Positions 45,123 through 55,100 of a stretch of DNA of 64,000 bases are shown piece after piece. The notes beneath the pieces are model-generated. The model searched no databases. It was not told the origin of the DNA and worked only from the letters and a program-made list of their open reading frames with translations. This DNA comes from Bacteroidales bacterium (GTDB lineage: Bacteria; Bacteroidota; Bacteroidia; Bacteroidales; Muribaculaceae). The stretch lies in the NCBI GenBank assembly GCA_003150235.1, contig QAMW01000026.1, positions 38,238 to 102,237 of the forward strand, given 5' to 3'. The translations under genes and the position numbers were made by a program. How positions within the stretch are numbered: position 1 is the stretch's first letter; every line of letters begins with the position of its first letter.

Positions 45123-45311
45123 TTAGCCCGTGATTCGTTTAATGTAATGCAAACCAATGAAACCGAGATTGACATCTTCGTGACTATCCTTTAATCCGAC
45201 CTCGACATCGACAAAGCCATAGCGGGATGCATCATGCGACACAGCCCGATAACGAGCCGGTTTATTCTCCGCCTCGTTGAACGTGTCTATGATTCTATTC
45301 CAAAATGACAT
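45123..45311 (-). pseudogene. Truncated DEDDh exonuclease-like fragment
   Basis: A 62-codon frame starts MSFWNRIIDTFNEAENKPARY and has an exonuclease motif I, FVDVEVGLKDS, near residue 33. The typical following lines of a 3'-5' exonuclease (motifs II and III) are missing; the frame ends ITG and the acyltransferase gene begins at once. It looks like the 5' end of an exonuclease or helicase-exonuclease gene cut by a deletion. It could instead be a small unrelated protein. Confidence 0.5.
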
Positions 45312-45370
45312 CTATTTTTAAACAAGAATCCCAAATAGCCGGGTTAAGTCAAATCAGCATATGGCTTATC

Positions 45371-46279
45371 TCAATCTTCTATGCGACCGCTTTCCGGGAT
45401 GTCGGCAAGCCGCTCGTTGACATACTCTATGTCCATCATGGCATCATCGACCCATGCCGACAGGGTATTGAAATTCTCGAATCCGAAGTTTTCGGCAAGC
45501 TCTTTCTTCTGCCGGGAAGTCAACTTATCAGGAGCGCAGAACGCTTCCCTCAACCGCAAGTAGGTCCATACACCCCCGCAATCTTCAATCAGCTGGAAAT
45601 CACACTTCCATTTCGTGCATGTCGCAACTTCACCGGCACGCTCCATGACTTCAAGCACACTAACTGTAAAAATCCAGTCATCGCCGAAGTCATAGACATA
45701 TTCGAGCTTGTCGCCTTTCTTGGCAAGAAAGGCAGTCACAGGAGTGACATCGGCATCATGGGTACAATCATCCAATCCAAAGCCCATTTCATCTCCCATC
45801 GGAATTCCTATCTGCAATCCAGGGTCATACGCCTGACGTTGAAACTGCCACAGATGACAATTTTCCAGCCCGGTCACAGCCTGGATGGCATGATGAAGCT
45901 GAGAAAAATTAAAATCAGCCGGGATGACTATCTCGCGCCACATAGGCGGCTTGGTGACATCCTTCATCTGCACCTTTAGACGCAGTGATTTCTTGTCGGC
46001 ATCGGGCATGGCACGTGCGTCCTTGACCTCCCGAAGAGGAGCGCTACCAAACCCGAGGTCATCAGACATTGACAATATACGCTCACGCTGCTCCCCCAAC
46101 GACTTGTCATCAGCCAGAAAAGCGGCATACTCTTCCGGGGAAATACCCATCTCTGCCATTGCTGTCATGAGCATCAGCTTCATGCTTTCAAATTCCATCT
46201 TATCCTTATCGGATTGAGTTGCCTTATCGTGACCGAACTGTATCGGGGCGTCAAGAATCACGTTACGTTTCTTAGCCAT
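45371..46279 (-). CDS. pRiA4b ORF-3-like protein
   Basis: From the ATG at 46279 the protein has 302 residues. The second half (residues 100-285) is a pRiA4b ORF-3 domain (PPMWREIVIPADFNFSQLHHAIQAVTGLENCHLWQF, LEYVYDFGDDWIFTVSV, CTKWKCDFQLIEDCGGVWTY). Such proteins are common on plasmids and near IS elements, and their role is unknown. The first 90 residues are helical and charged. It stands alone, divergent from the TPR gene; upstream DNA (46280-46489) holds that gene's promoter. A longer TTG start at 46336 is not favoured. Confidence 0.85.
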   Translation of the reverse strand: MAKKRNVILDAPIQFGHDKATQSDKDKMEFESMKLMLMTAMAEMGISPEEYAAFLADDKSLGEQRERILSMSDDLGFGSAPLREVKDARAMPDADKKSLRLKVQMKDVTKPPMWREIVIPADFNFSQLHHAIQAVTGLENCHLWQFQRQAYDPGLQIGIPMGDEMGFGLDDCTHDADVTPVTAFLAKKGDKLEYVYDFGDDWIFTVSVLEVMERAGEVATCTKWKCDFQLIEDCGGVWTYLRLREAFCAPDKLTSRQKKELAENFGFENFNTLSAWVDDAMMDIEYVNERLADIPESGRIED

Positions 46280-46382
46280 ATCTTCTTTTTTAAGTTGCTT
46301 CACAAATCTACCACATATCTCCAATAAATCCAACAACCTGTGATTAAAATATCCCGTTCACTTTTCTTTTTTCGGTGATTAG

Positions 46383-46413
46383 TTTGCGCGGATGCAAAAT
46401 TTTATTAAATTTG
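46383..46413 (+). promoter_or_regulatory. Promoter of the TPR gene
   Basis: TTTG at 46383-46386, 19 bases, TAAATTTG at 46406-46413; the ATG is 77 bases further. Confidence 0.62.
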
Positions 46414-46489
46414 CCAAATGGGTAATCCCTTGTTTTTGAGGGTATATGCTCAGTAAGTAGCACCACAATCATCCTTTAATTACATTATC

Positions 46490-47722
46490 ATGAAGAAGCT
46501 TCTTGCCTTTGGCTTTTTGACCGTTACGCTTGCTTTGGCGGCAGATAACTATCAGATTTCGTTCAATGCGTGTCTGAGCGACGGCAAACTTCAGGCGGCC
46601 GACAGCATACTTAATGAGTGGAGTCGCGCTACTCCGGCTGACCCGGAGCTTTTCCCCGCGAGGTTTAATCTGCTCCTTAACCGCGCCACCGGTGACGCGA
46701 CAGGGCGCGATTCACTCGTTGACTGCGCTTTTGCGGAGATTGACCGGGGGATAGCCGTTTACCCCGACCGCATTGATTTCCGGCTCTGCAAGGCAGAAGC
46801 GGCATCGGTCGAAGGCAGATGGAGTGCTGTAATCGAAGCGGTCGACGGTATACTGGATCATGATGTCGAAAATGGCGGTCACTGGCTCGGAATGGGGAAT
46901 ACATTGCTGACCAATGCTGCTACTCTCCTTGCCGACGCCGTATTCGAGCGTCTCGGCGATATTTATAGCTCTGATTCGCGTACCGTGGTCAATTCTGCCC
47001 TGTCAACTGCCGATAAGGCGGCAAAGCGCTTCGGCAACGATGTCAGGATTCTCAATATGGCGGGCAATCTCAATTTCGGCGTTGCAAACAACGATGCCGC
47101 ACTGGGATATTTTGAAGAAGCTGCGCGTATAGCCCCCGACGACGCCATACCACTTACCAATATAGGCTACATCAAATATCAGCAGGGCGACAGTGTCAAG
47201 GCTCTTGAAATATTCCGCAAGATAGAGACAGGTGACTATGATGAAGAGAGCCGGAATATTGCACGACAAATGATTGCGCAGATAACCACCCCTGTTCAGA
47301 ACATGCCGGAATATTTCTACTTTTTCCGCTATATGCCTCAGATTGCCGAGCAAGTCACAAGTGCTGCCTCTCTTCTTGACATAAAAATGATTAACAGCCA
47401 AATTCCGGCTTCCAACAAACTACGCTCGCCGTTTGCCGATACCGATATCACGGTTGACGACATCACGCAACTCGACGGAGAGCCAAAGGTCGTGGTGTGG
47501 ACTTTTCCGATGCCTAAGAAGATACCTATGTGTCGCTACATAGCTTTCGTTGCCGACGGCAAAGGGAAGCACAAGATATTGACACTTGAAAAATCACTGG
47601 AAAACTATTGGATTGTGGGCACGATGAAAGGCACCGAACACTCCAATTTCGGCGACGTGCCCTATCCAGATGACGCCGCGGCATTTGTCGAGGCTCTCCG
47701 CAAAAAGAAACTTCTGAAGTAA
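46490..47722 (+). CDS. Exported TPR protein
   Basis: The protein (410 residues) has a signal peptide (residues 1-18) and TPR-like helical repeats over residues 20-260 (for example AKRFGNDVRILNMAGNLNFGVANNDAALGYFEEAARIAPDDAIPLTNIGYIKYQQGDSVKAL). A C-terminal alpha/beta region (residues 300-410: DITVDDITQLDGEPKVVVWTFPMPK) closes the chain. It is likely periplasmic. I see no partner; the downstream region has no gene for 500 bases. Confidence 0.78.
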   Translation: MKKLLAFGFLTVTLALAADNYQISFNACLSDGKLQAADSILNEWSRATPADPELFPARFNLLLNRATGDATGRDSLVDCAFAEIDRGIAVYPDRIDFRLCKAEAASVEGRWSAVIEAVDGILDHDVENGGHWLGMGNTLLTNAATLLADAVFERLGDIYSSDSRTVVNSALSTADKAAKRFGNDVRILNMAGNLNFGVANNDAALGYFEEAARIAPDDAIPLTNIGYIKYQQGDSVKALEIFRKIETGDYDEESRNIARQMIAQITTPVQNMPEYFYFFRYMPQIAEQVTSAASLLDIKMINSQIPASNKLRSPFADTDITVDDITQLDGEPKVVVWTFPMPKKIPMCRYIAFVADGKGKHKILTLEKSLENYWIVGTMKGTEHSNFGDVPYPDDAAAFVEALRKKKLLK

Positions 47723-48238
47723 GTAAGCAGACCTCTTGCATCACGGCAAAGTCATGGAGCGCTTGTTGTGAGTTTTTGGAGGGACGGAGTGCTACCAGGG
47801 ACGCCCATCTCGGGCATGTGTTTCCCGACGGACCGCGTTAAAAAGGCGGATTGAGATATTGCATCAACAGCGCCTCGCTCCGGTTCATTCCCGAATCGGA
47901 AATGGAGGCTGCGGGCTACGGCGAATACCTGCCGCTTCTCGACCGTAAATGACTTATGAAGTACATACACATGGCACATTTCAGAATCAGGGATACTCAC
48001 CCCATTAGCGCATCGAGGCTTGACCGAGATAAATCCCGGAATATGGTCGCATATTAGCCAAGCCATCGCCTGCGGCGCTCTGCCACGCAAAGTAATCGCC
48101 CATGTCGCTCTGCTTCTCAGAGACTCCGCGACATCTGAGGTCATAAAACAACACAGGGTATCAAATAAAGCCGTGAGAAACCTCAGCTATATTCTGTTAT
48201 CTCGTGAAGTTACTAAAATTAATCCACATCAATGTGAC
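47723..48238. other. Gene-free spacer with repeat-like DNA
   Basis: About 515 bases. Short frames here (for example minus strand 47752-48144) lack start context and read like translated repeat DNA (KRQVFAVARSLHFRFGNEP; HMPEMGVPGSTPSLQKL). I see no RNA gene. The ACATGGCACAT piece near 47970 recurs near 50455. Confidence 0.4.
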
Positions 48239-48274
48239 GCATCCCAAAAGTTAGATACAAAACTCTTGGGATGC
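48239..48274 (-). terminator. Terminator of the secreted hypothetical gene
   Basis: GCATCCCAA...AGTT (48239-48252) pairs with AACT...TTGGGATGC (48261-48274), just past the stop of the minus-strand gene. Confidence 0.72.
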
Positions 48275-48289
48275 AGTTCACAAAGGGGA

Positions 48290-49543
48290 TTATTTCTTTT
48301 GGGCATCTTTATCGGCGTCTTTTTCATCGTCAGACACTTTCACGTCGGAGCGGTCGTCAATGTAATCGTGGGTCTTGAGGTATTCCTCGTAAAGGTCCAG
48401 GATTGTCGACGGGTTGTCTCGCAGTTCGTTGCAGTGAGCTTTGGCATCGGGGGTGTCGCCATAGTATTCTTTAAGCATTTTGTGGAATTCCGGGGCAGCG
48501 TCTTTCATGTAATGATAGAGCAAGGCTAAGCTCACAGAGCCGTTGGAGAAGAGCATATACGCGCCTCTGGCTCCTTCGAAATATACGCTTACCACCGGGA
48601 CGAGGCGGCTGACTGGGTTTCGACCGCCGGAAGTCTCCCATACTTCATATTTGATTATACTGCCCGCCGGACGTCTGTCCCACAGCCATGTAAACCCGCG
48701 TGTATAATTTTTTGCCTTGAACATGCGCGGAGCGTTCACCGACATGGATACTCTCGTGTTGGGTGCAATGTTGCTGTCAAACCATCGAATCTCGCTGACT
48801 TCATCCGCCGAGTAGCGTGTACCCTTGCTGTCGGGCTCCTCGCTGATATTGATGTATTGCTGCAGCGTGCCCGATTTTGAGAACAGGTTTTTTGCCATCG
48901 TCTTGGCGTCGTTGTGGAGATAGCCGTAGATGGTATCGCCGTTCATTTTCACCACGCGCACATAATTGTCAGGATATTCCCGTCCCAGAAGATACTTGAG
49001 ACGCGCTTCGAGCCCAGTGTCACCACCCGATATTTCGGCTAATTTTGTGGCGAATTTATCGGGGTTCATATCGTAGGGATTCTTCAGGGTGGATATCTTG
49101 CCGTCGTGGTCCACCAAAAGTTTACGGTCATCGTAGAACCATAGACCGCCGTCGGGACGGATACGGTATCCGCCTCCGGAATAGAAGTAAGCGGTGGATT
49201 GCGCCGTTTTGTCGAGGAGTGCGCACCATCCATACTTGGGTACGAATACGAATGTATAGCGGCTGTCGGGCCGTGTCGGCAGCCACATGACCACAGAGTC
49301 GACAGTGGCACACGGAATCTCACCTGCATTTTTCTGATTTTTTGTATATGCGTTTTCCACTCTTTGCAGGGCGTCGGTTTTGTGCGGCATCGATAGCTTC
49401 GTCGTGCCGCTGTATTGATCCGTTGTGCCGTCCTTAAGGTAGACTGTGGCATCCGCCAGTTGATAGATTTTGGCAGCTTCCGCAATGGGAGCGCACAGGG
49501 TCAATGCAAGAAGCAGCCCTGCGGTGGCTAATTTTGTGAACAT
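48290..49543 (-). CDS. Secreted hypothetical protein
   Basis: A 417-residue protein with a signal peptide (residues 1-23). The mature region is beta-rich, with repeated short strand pairs (TVYLKDGTTDQYSG, VVKMNGDTIYGYLHND, FDSNIAPNTRVSMSVNAPRMFKAKNY), and ends in a strongly acidic and basic tail (DVKVSDDEKDADKDAQKK). I do not recognise a family. A minus-strand TAAATTTG (49573-49566) is a likely -7 box. The next upstream gene is a Crp-like regulator on the same strand; an inverted repeat at its end may be an operator. Confidence 0.72.
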   Translation of the reverse strand: MFTKLATAGLLLALTLCAPIAEAAKIYQLADATVYLKDGTTDQYSGTTKLSMPHKTDALQRVENAYTKNQKNAGEIPCATVDSVVMWLPTRPDSRYTFVFVPKYGWCALLDKTAQSTAYFYSGGGYRIRPDGGLWFYDDRKLLVDHDGKISTLKNPYDMNPDKFATKLAEISGGDTGLEARLKYLLGREYPDNYVRVVKMNGDTIYGYLHNDAKTMAKNLFSKSGTLQQYINISEEPDSKGTRYSADEVSEIRWFDSNIAPNTRVSMSVNAPRMFKAKNYTRGFTWLWDRRPAGSIIKYEVWETSGGRNPVSRLVPVVSVYFEGARGAYMLFSNGSVSLALLYHYMKDAAPEFHKMLKEYYGDTPDAKAHCNELRDNPSTILDLYEEYLKTHDYIDDRSDVKVSDDEKDADKDAQKK

Positions 49544-49584
49544 ATCCGAAAGTTTAAGGTCTCCCCAAATTTACGGTATATGTT

Positions 49585-50163
49585 TCATTTGTCGTGGGAC
49601 AAATGTCCCACCTGTGCGCGAATGCGCTGGAATTGTCGTCGCGAAACAGATAAGTATGACGCCAGCTCCTGCAATGGTACAAGAGACAGAATACCGGGCA
49701 CGCGCCCTATGAGTTTCAGATATCGTTCTTCGGGCGAAAATCTATGCATGTCTATATAACGGCAATATGCCTCCTTCAGGAGCAGCTTTGCCGTACGGGC
49801 GATATATCCGGAATCGACCTTATCGAGAAAGGCCCTCAATTCGCCAACCGGCACTCTCAGCACTTCTGAATCGGCACCGGCGATGATCAAGGTAGGTGAC
49901 GGTTGTGAATTCAGGAAGGAGTAAACATAGTCGGCAACGATATCGCCTGCAAACGAGAAACCGGTTGTACATTCATCGCCGTTGTTGTCGATGACCGAAA
50001 ATTTGAAATAACCCGACCGCACGACGGCGACATATCGGCAGAGCGCCCCTTCATCCACAAAAGATTGCCCTTTGCTGTAAGTAGCGGCAGTCCCGTTTGC
50101 GAGACAATAATTGTAGATGTGTGCCAGTTCGGGACACACCATGAAGTCGTTGAGTCGTGCCAT
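49585..50163 (-). CDS. Crp/Fnr-family transcription regulator
   Basis: From the ATG at 50163 the product has 192 residues, the usual size for short Bacteroidetes Crp/Fnr regulators. The cyclic-nucleotide-binding-type beta-roll spans residues 20-110 (YSKGQSFVDEGALCRYVAVVRSGYFKFSV). A helix follows, and a C-terminal helix-turn-helix (PLQELASYLSVSRRQFQRIRAQ). An in-frame ATG at 50199 would add 12 residues (MRFFSLSLPEKI); the choice is uncertain. It probably controls the adjacent secreted gene or genes elsewhere. Confidence 0.83.
   Translation of the reverse strand: MARLNDFMVCPELAHIYNYCLANGTAATYSKGQSFVDEGALCRYVAVVRSGYFKFSVIDNNGDECTTGFSFAGDIVADYVYSFLNSQPSPTLIIAGADSEVLRVPVGELRAFLDKVDSGYIARTAKLLLKEAYCRYIDMHRFSPEERYLKLIGRVPGILSLVPLQELASYLSVSRRQFQRIRAQVGHLSHDK
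49586..49605. promoter_or_regulatory. Inverted repeat at the Crp-like gene end
   Basis: CATTTGTC (49586-49593), four bases, GACAAATG (49598-49605). It overlaps the last codons of the Crp-like gene and sits just before the -7 box of the next gene, a possible operator for the Crp-like protein. Confidence 0.4.
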
Positions 50164-50476
50164 TATTTTTTCTGGTAAAGATAATGAAAAAAATCGCATT
50201 GACACGATTGGATTATCCCTGCAATCAACTTGATATGTATAAACCAATGGCAAATCTGACAATTTTCATAGACCTTCGCAGACAAGCTTGCTGTTTATAA
50301 CCAGGAAACCGCCACCGTGTGACTGGGCGAATTGCGGTCGGTAACTTTCGGCTTCGTCGACTGCGCACCGGTCTATGACCGACGTTCGCTAAGTTCCGAT
50401 TCGCGAACCAAAAGTATTGGGTTGCGCCATAGACATACCCGAGGAACAGATACATGGCACATCGGATGTCGTGGGA
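50164..50476. other. Gene-free spacer with diverged repeat
   Basis: About 310 bases. A piece near 50325-50460 shares short blocks (ACTGGGCGAA, GGGTTGC, CCGAGGAAC) and the peptide pattern FLGY--GATQ in minus-strand translation with 60417-60466. Both look like copies of a decayed repeat rather than genes. Confidence 0.4.
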
Positions 50477-51682
50477 TTAGCTGAGCAAGAATTCGCGAAG
50501 AGACATTTGACGGATTCCTTGATAGGTGTTAGGAGCGGATTCCGCGTATGTCACTACAGTCTTTTCGTAATTGTCTGAAATGTTTGCAAGGTTGCCAAAT
50601 TCTCGGCGAGCCGTTTCATCATTCATGACAGATAGCGCAACCTGAACATAACGGCATTCATTGTCTTTCTCGGCAATAAAATCAATCTCGTGTCCCTGAG
50701 TTCCTACACCGACCTTGACATCATAGTTAGAGGCGGCAAGATGGTTGTGGACGGCATTCTCCATCAAGCGACCGATGTCGTTGGGTCGATAACCGACGAT
50801 TGAGTTGCGTATGCCAAGGTCTTCGAAGAATACTTTTTCACCAAATTCAAAATATCGTTTGCCTTCTATGTCCCATCTTCTGATGCGATTGACGATATAA
50901 GCATCTTTGATATATTCGAGATATGACTGCACTCCGGTCACACTTGCGGAGACTTTTTGTGATTTAAGAAAGTCCGAGATTCTCTTAGCGTTGAAAATCT
51001 GTCCTATGTTATCGGAAAGAAACAAGAGCAGCCTTTGCAGGAAATCGGTGTTGCGTAGAGCATGACGTGCCACGACATCGCGATAAACCACGGCATCAGT
51101 TATTCCCGCGAGATATTCGGCCCAGGTGCTTTGTTCAGGAAGGTGTATCAGGTATGGTAACCCCCCGTACTGAAGATATGTGGCAAGTGAGGAGTCAGAA
51201 TCAGTCAATAAATGAAATTCCAGGAATTCGCGATATGTCAATGGATGTATGTGAAACTGAATGCTTCGTCCAGCCAGGCGAGAGGCAATTTCGGCGGAGA
51301 GCATATCAGAATTGCTGCCCGTAATATAGACATCATTGCGGGAATCCAGAATGAGCGATCTCACTACCTTATCGAATCCCTTGACCTCCTGCACTTCGTC
51401 CAGAAAGATATAGTTTTTCCTGTTGTCCGCAAGACGAGAGATTATTTCGTCGTGAAGAATCTTGGCGGAGGTTATGTGAGAAAATGCAAAATCCTCAAGG
51501 TTGATGGTCACAAAGTTTGCATCCGGATTACGCCGCATTGCTTCCTGCGCTATGCTTTTAAGTATGTAACTCTTGCCGACACGCCGCTGACCAACAAGGA
51601 TTTTTATTATGTTTTGATCCATATATGGAATGATCTGATTCATATAAATGGACCTATATAAAATCTCCGATGTTTCTTCCAT
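50477..51682 (-). CDS. AAA_14/DUF4143 ATPase
   Basis: The 401-residue protein combines an AAA_14 ATPase (Walker A GQRRVGKS at residues 31-38; Walker B IFLDEVQEV near residue 92; GSNSDMLSAEIASRLAGR as sensor/arginine region) with a C-terminal DUF4143 region (LENAVHNHL type, HEIDFIAEKDNECRYVQVA, a PD-(D/E)XK-like core). Such proteins are widespread, variable in copy number and of unknown role; mobile or defence functions are suspected. The start codon lies within one arm of a 14-bp inverted repeat, so self-regulation is likely. Confidence 0.9.
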   Translation of the reverse strand: MEETSEILYRSIYMNQIIPYMDQNIIKILVGQRRVGKSYILKSIAQEAMRRNPDANFVTINLEDFAFSHITSAKILHDEIISRLADNRKNYIFLDEVQEVKGFDKVVRSLILDSRNDVYITGSNSDMLSAEIASRLAGRSIQFHIHPLTYREFLEFHLLTDSDSSLATYLQYGGLPYLIHLPEQSTWAEYLAGITDAVVYRDVVARHALRNTDFLQRLLLFLSDNIGQIFNAKRISDFLKSQKVSASVTGVQSYLEYIKDAYIVNRIRRWDIEGKRYFEFGEKVFFEDLGIRNSIVGYRPNDIGRLMENAVHNHLAASNYDVKVGVGTQGHEIDFIAEKDNECRYVQVALSVMNDETARREFGNLANISDNYEKTVVTYAESAPNTYQGIRQMSLREFLLS

Positions 51683-51729
51683 AAACTAAACTTTTCGCAA
51701 ATATAGATAAAGTTTAGTTTATACACAAA
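51681..51729 (-). promoter_or_regulatory. Promoter of the AAA_14 gene inside a 14-bp inverted repeat
   Basis: ATAAACTAAACTTT (51681-51694) and AAAGTTTAGTTTAT (51709-51722) are exact reverse complements. Between them lies the -7 box TATATTTG (51705-51698), and TTTG (51729-51726) is at the right -33 distance of 20 bases. The left arm covers the start codon. Confidence 0.75.
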
Positions 51730-51829
51730 ACTTTTGGTGAAAGTTGTAAAAGTTTTATCTATGGACAAATGGAATATCAAGTGGGCTCCGAATGCCAATC
51801 ATTTCAATCGGAATATAGCCGTGATTCCG

Positions 51830-52105
51830 GGAAAATAGATAAGCTAACAAATTTTGGCGCAGTTAAATGCCTGTAAAATAAACAAGTGAAGTTTGCGGTA
51901 AAAGGATATAAGAAGCGATTGACAAGTTATTTCACCACTTGCCAATCGCTTGTGCTAAGTTATTTATGCCTTAAAATCGGACGGATTTTATATCAATATT
52001 CGTCTTCGTTGAAGAAATGAGAATAAATTGCTTACCAGACAGTTAGCTTGATTTTACCGAAATGAGACAAGCCAACTTTGCTATAAAAGGCGATAAAATG
52101 CTCCG
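51830..52105. repeat. Dispersed repeat, copy A
   Basis: Related to 57411-57601 and 61779-61966. All carry an AAGCGATTG...CAATCGCTT stem-loop (here 51913-51921 with 51943-51951) and, about 40-50 bases on, the block TATCAATA-TC-TC-TCGTTGAAG. Copies A and B also share a further 85 bases next to the leucine-rich gene end. The 51683-51829 stretch before it holds no gene. Confidence 0.8.
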
Positions 52106-52114
52106 TGTCGATAA

Positions 52115-55100
52115 TCATTTTACGATGATTTTCTTAGTCTTATTGTCTTGGCGAATTATATATATCCCTGAAGAAAGATTTTTGAGATTATCTCGATTGC
52201 AATCCTTCTTGATTAATAATCCTTGCATATTGTAAATATCGAAGCTTTCATCAGCATCGGTGAATATGTTGTCTATGCCTGAAATACTCGTAACTATGCA
52301 TTCTGCAGACAAATCAGAACCATCGGTTGTCCGTGCCGAAATAATACAACTACCATCTTTGATTACGTTTACAAGACCATTGTTGTCGACTGTTGCTATA
52401 CTTATATCGCTCGATGTCCATTCAATAGTCTTATTTTCCGCTTCGTCCGGAGTTATTATGGCGTTGATTTGAAATATCTCACCTTCAAAACCGGACCATT
52501 CAGCCGGGTCAAGTGAGATTGACTCAACAAGAACAGGTTTGACGATAACAGAACAAGACGCGGAAACGCCGGAGCCATCTGCTGCTGAAGCTGTAATTAT
52601 ACATTCGCCGATTCCAATAGCCGTCACCAATCCGTCACTATTGACAGTAGCCACCGACTCATCACCCGAAGACCACGTCAACGTCAAGTCATCTGCATTT
52701 GCAGGCAGTATTCTTGCATTAACCTGTAAACTCTGTCCCTTTGTGCAAATCCATTCAGCCGGGTCAAGTGAGATTGACTCAACAAGTACAGGCTTGACGG
52801 TGACAGAACAAGACGCGGAAACGCCGGAGCCATCTGCTGCTGAAGCAGTAATTACACATTCGCCGATTCCAACAGCTGTCACCAATCCGTCATTATTGAC
52901 AGTAGCCACCGACACATCGCCCGAAGACCACGTCAACGTCAAGTCATCTGCATTTGCAGGCACCATTCTTGCATTAACCTGTATGATCTGCCCTTTTGTG
53001 CAAATCCATTCAGCCGGGTCAAGAGAAATCGATTCAACAAGAGCAGGATTTACTGTAATCTCGCAGGTAGCCTTTACTCCCGAGCCATCCGTTGCAGCCG
53101 CTGTAATAATGCACTTGCCGACACCGATCGCCGTCACTGTCCCTGATTCGTCTACAGTAGCAACTTTCTCATCGTTTGATGCCCAACTCACATTTGGATT
53201 CGCATTTGTTGGATGGACAAACGCATGTAATTTACCGCTACATCCTTTAGTAAGTATTAATTCTGTATCCGACAGATTAATGCCGCTCGCGTATTTATAA
53301 ACAATAACATCACATGAAGCATTTATATCCGGATTATCTACAGAACTTACAATCACTGTATTCTTTCCTGGTGAATCATGCCCAGTAGAGCACGCTAAAA
53401 CAAAACCATCATCTTTTAATATGATATAATCCGCAAGTTCTTTTTCCCATTTAACCGGTAATTCATATGGTACATCCGGTTCTATTATAGCCTCTAATTG
53501 ATGTCCCGTATTGATATATAAAACTATTTGTGTCGGTAAAGTAATTTTAGTAATAGGTTCTATAATCAAATCTTCTATTGTATTTCCAAATCTACCCCAA
53601 CCATCAAACGGGATGAAAATACCATGATAATTTGCATAACATTCCTTAGGAATATGAAGGTTCATATATTCTGGAGATGAACCACAAAACACATCGTCAT
53701 TTATAGTTTGATTATATCCCAAAGGAGCGATTTTTGAATATACATAAAAATCACTAAGCTTACGACAATTAGCAAAAGCTTTCCAGCCAATAAAAGTTTT
53801 ACTGGTATTAATCGTCACTTTCTCCAAATTTTCACATTCGCTAAATGCAAGTTCTCCAATTTTTGTAACTTTTTTATTGAGAACGACATTCTTGATTGAA
53901 GAACATCCCAAAAAATTTCTATCTCTTATCTCAGTAATTGTATCAGGTATTGTTATATTCTCAAGTAGAGTTCCGCTAATATATAGGTTTCCCTTTGCTG
54001 GATAACAAGGATTAGCATTGCTATTTTCAAAAATAATAGAACACCATGTTTCTAAATTAGGAATTCTAATCCGTTTAAGACTAGTACAATCATAAAAAGC
54101 TCCTGAATATACTTTATTCAATGAATCGCCTATTTCTATTTCTTCAAGTTCGGAACATCCTGAAAATGCGCCCTTGTCAATTACCTTTAAACTTTTTGGA
54201 AGACAAATACTCTTTATGCTTTTACATAATGTAAAAGCATTTTCGCCAATGTATGTCAACTTATTGTTCCAATTGATTTCCTTTAAATTCTCACATTGCC
54301 AAAATGCTTTTGTTGATACTCCCAAACAGCGATCACCAATTACAATTTTGTTTAATGATATGCATCCCTCAAAAGTTGATTCGTCGATTTTATCAACGCG
54401 AGAAGGAACAGTAAACTCAGTTAGACTTTCACAGCCCTTAAAAGCTGCTTTATCAATCATACTGACATTAGAAGGTAAACTTATTGTATTTAGCGATTTA
54501 CAATTTTCAAAAGCGGATTCTCCTATTCTAGTCGATAAAGATGCGGATTTCCCTTTTATATTAACAGTCTTAAGAGATACGCAATATCTAAACATCATTT
54601 TAGTAATATTACTATGACACTCTATCGAAGCCTCTTCAAGTAAGTCACATCCTATAAATAATCCGGGACCAATGTTGCCGACCCCTTGAGGTATAGTGAC
54701 TTCTTTTAGACTTTTGCAATTCTGAAAAGCAGCCGAATCGATTTTATTCACGGTTTCGGGTATCTTAAGATTAGAAAGGCTCTCACATCCGTTAAATGCA
54801 AAGCTTTCAATGGTCTTAAGATAAGGAGGCAATACTATATCAGAAAGCTCTGAACATTGTGAGAAAGCGGTTCTTCCAATACTAACGACCTCATATATTC
54901 GACCTTCATATACTACACCTTCATCAAGTTTAATACTTTTGATTTTAGTCGGAGCCTTTGTTACCGTAGCAGTACGATTGTCAAGATTAAGAGTGTATGT
55001 CACCCCATCTACAGTTGTTTGAATCGGAGTTGGAGGGACAGCTGCAAATATAAAAATTGGTAATGCGTAACAAATAGCCACCAGAATTATAAATCGAAGA

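Noticed and set aside
47752..48144. A 130-codon minus-strand frame and an overlapping plus-strand frame to 48529
   Set aside because: The plus-strand frame runs into a well-supported gene on the other strand; the minus-strand one has no gene-like start or composition.
51830..52105. Diversity-generating retroelement repeat
   Set aside because: No reverse transcriptase in the window and differences among copies are not confined to adenines.
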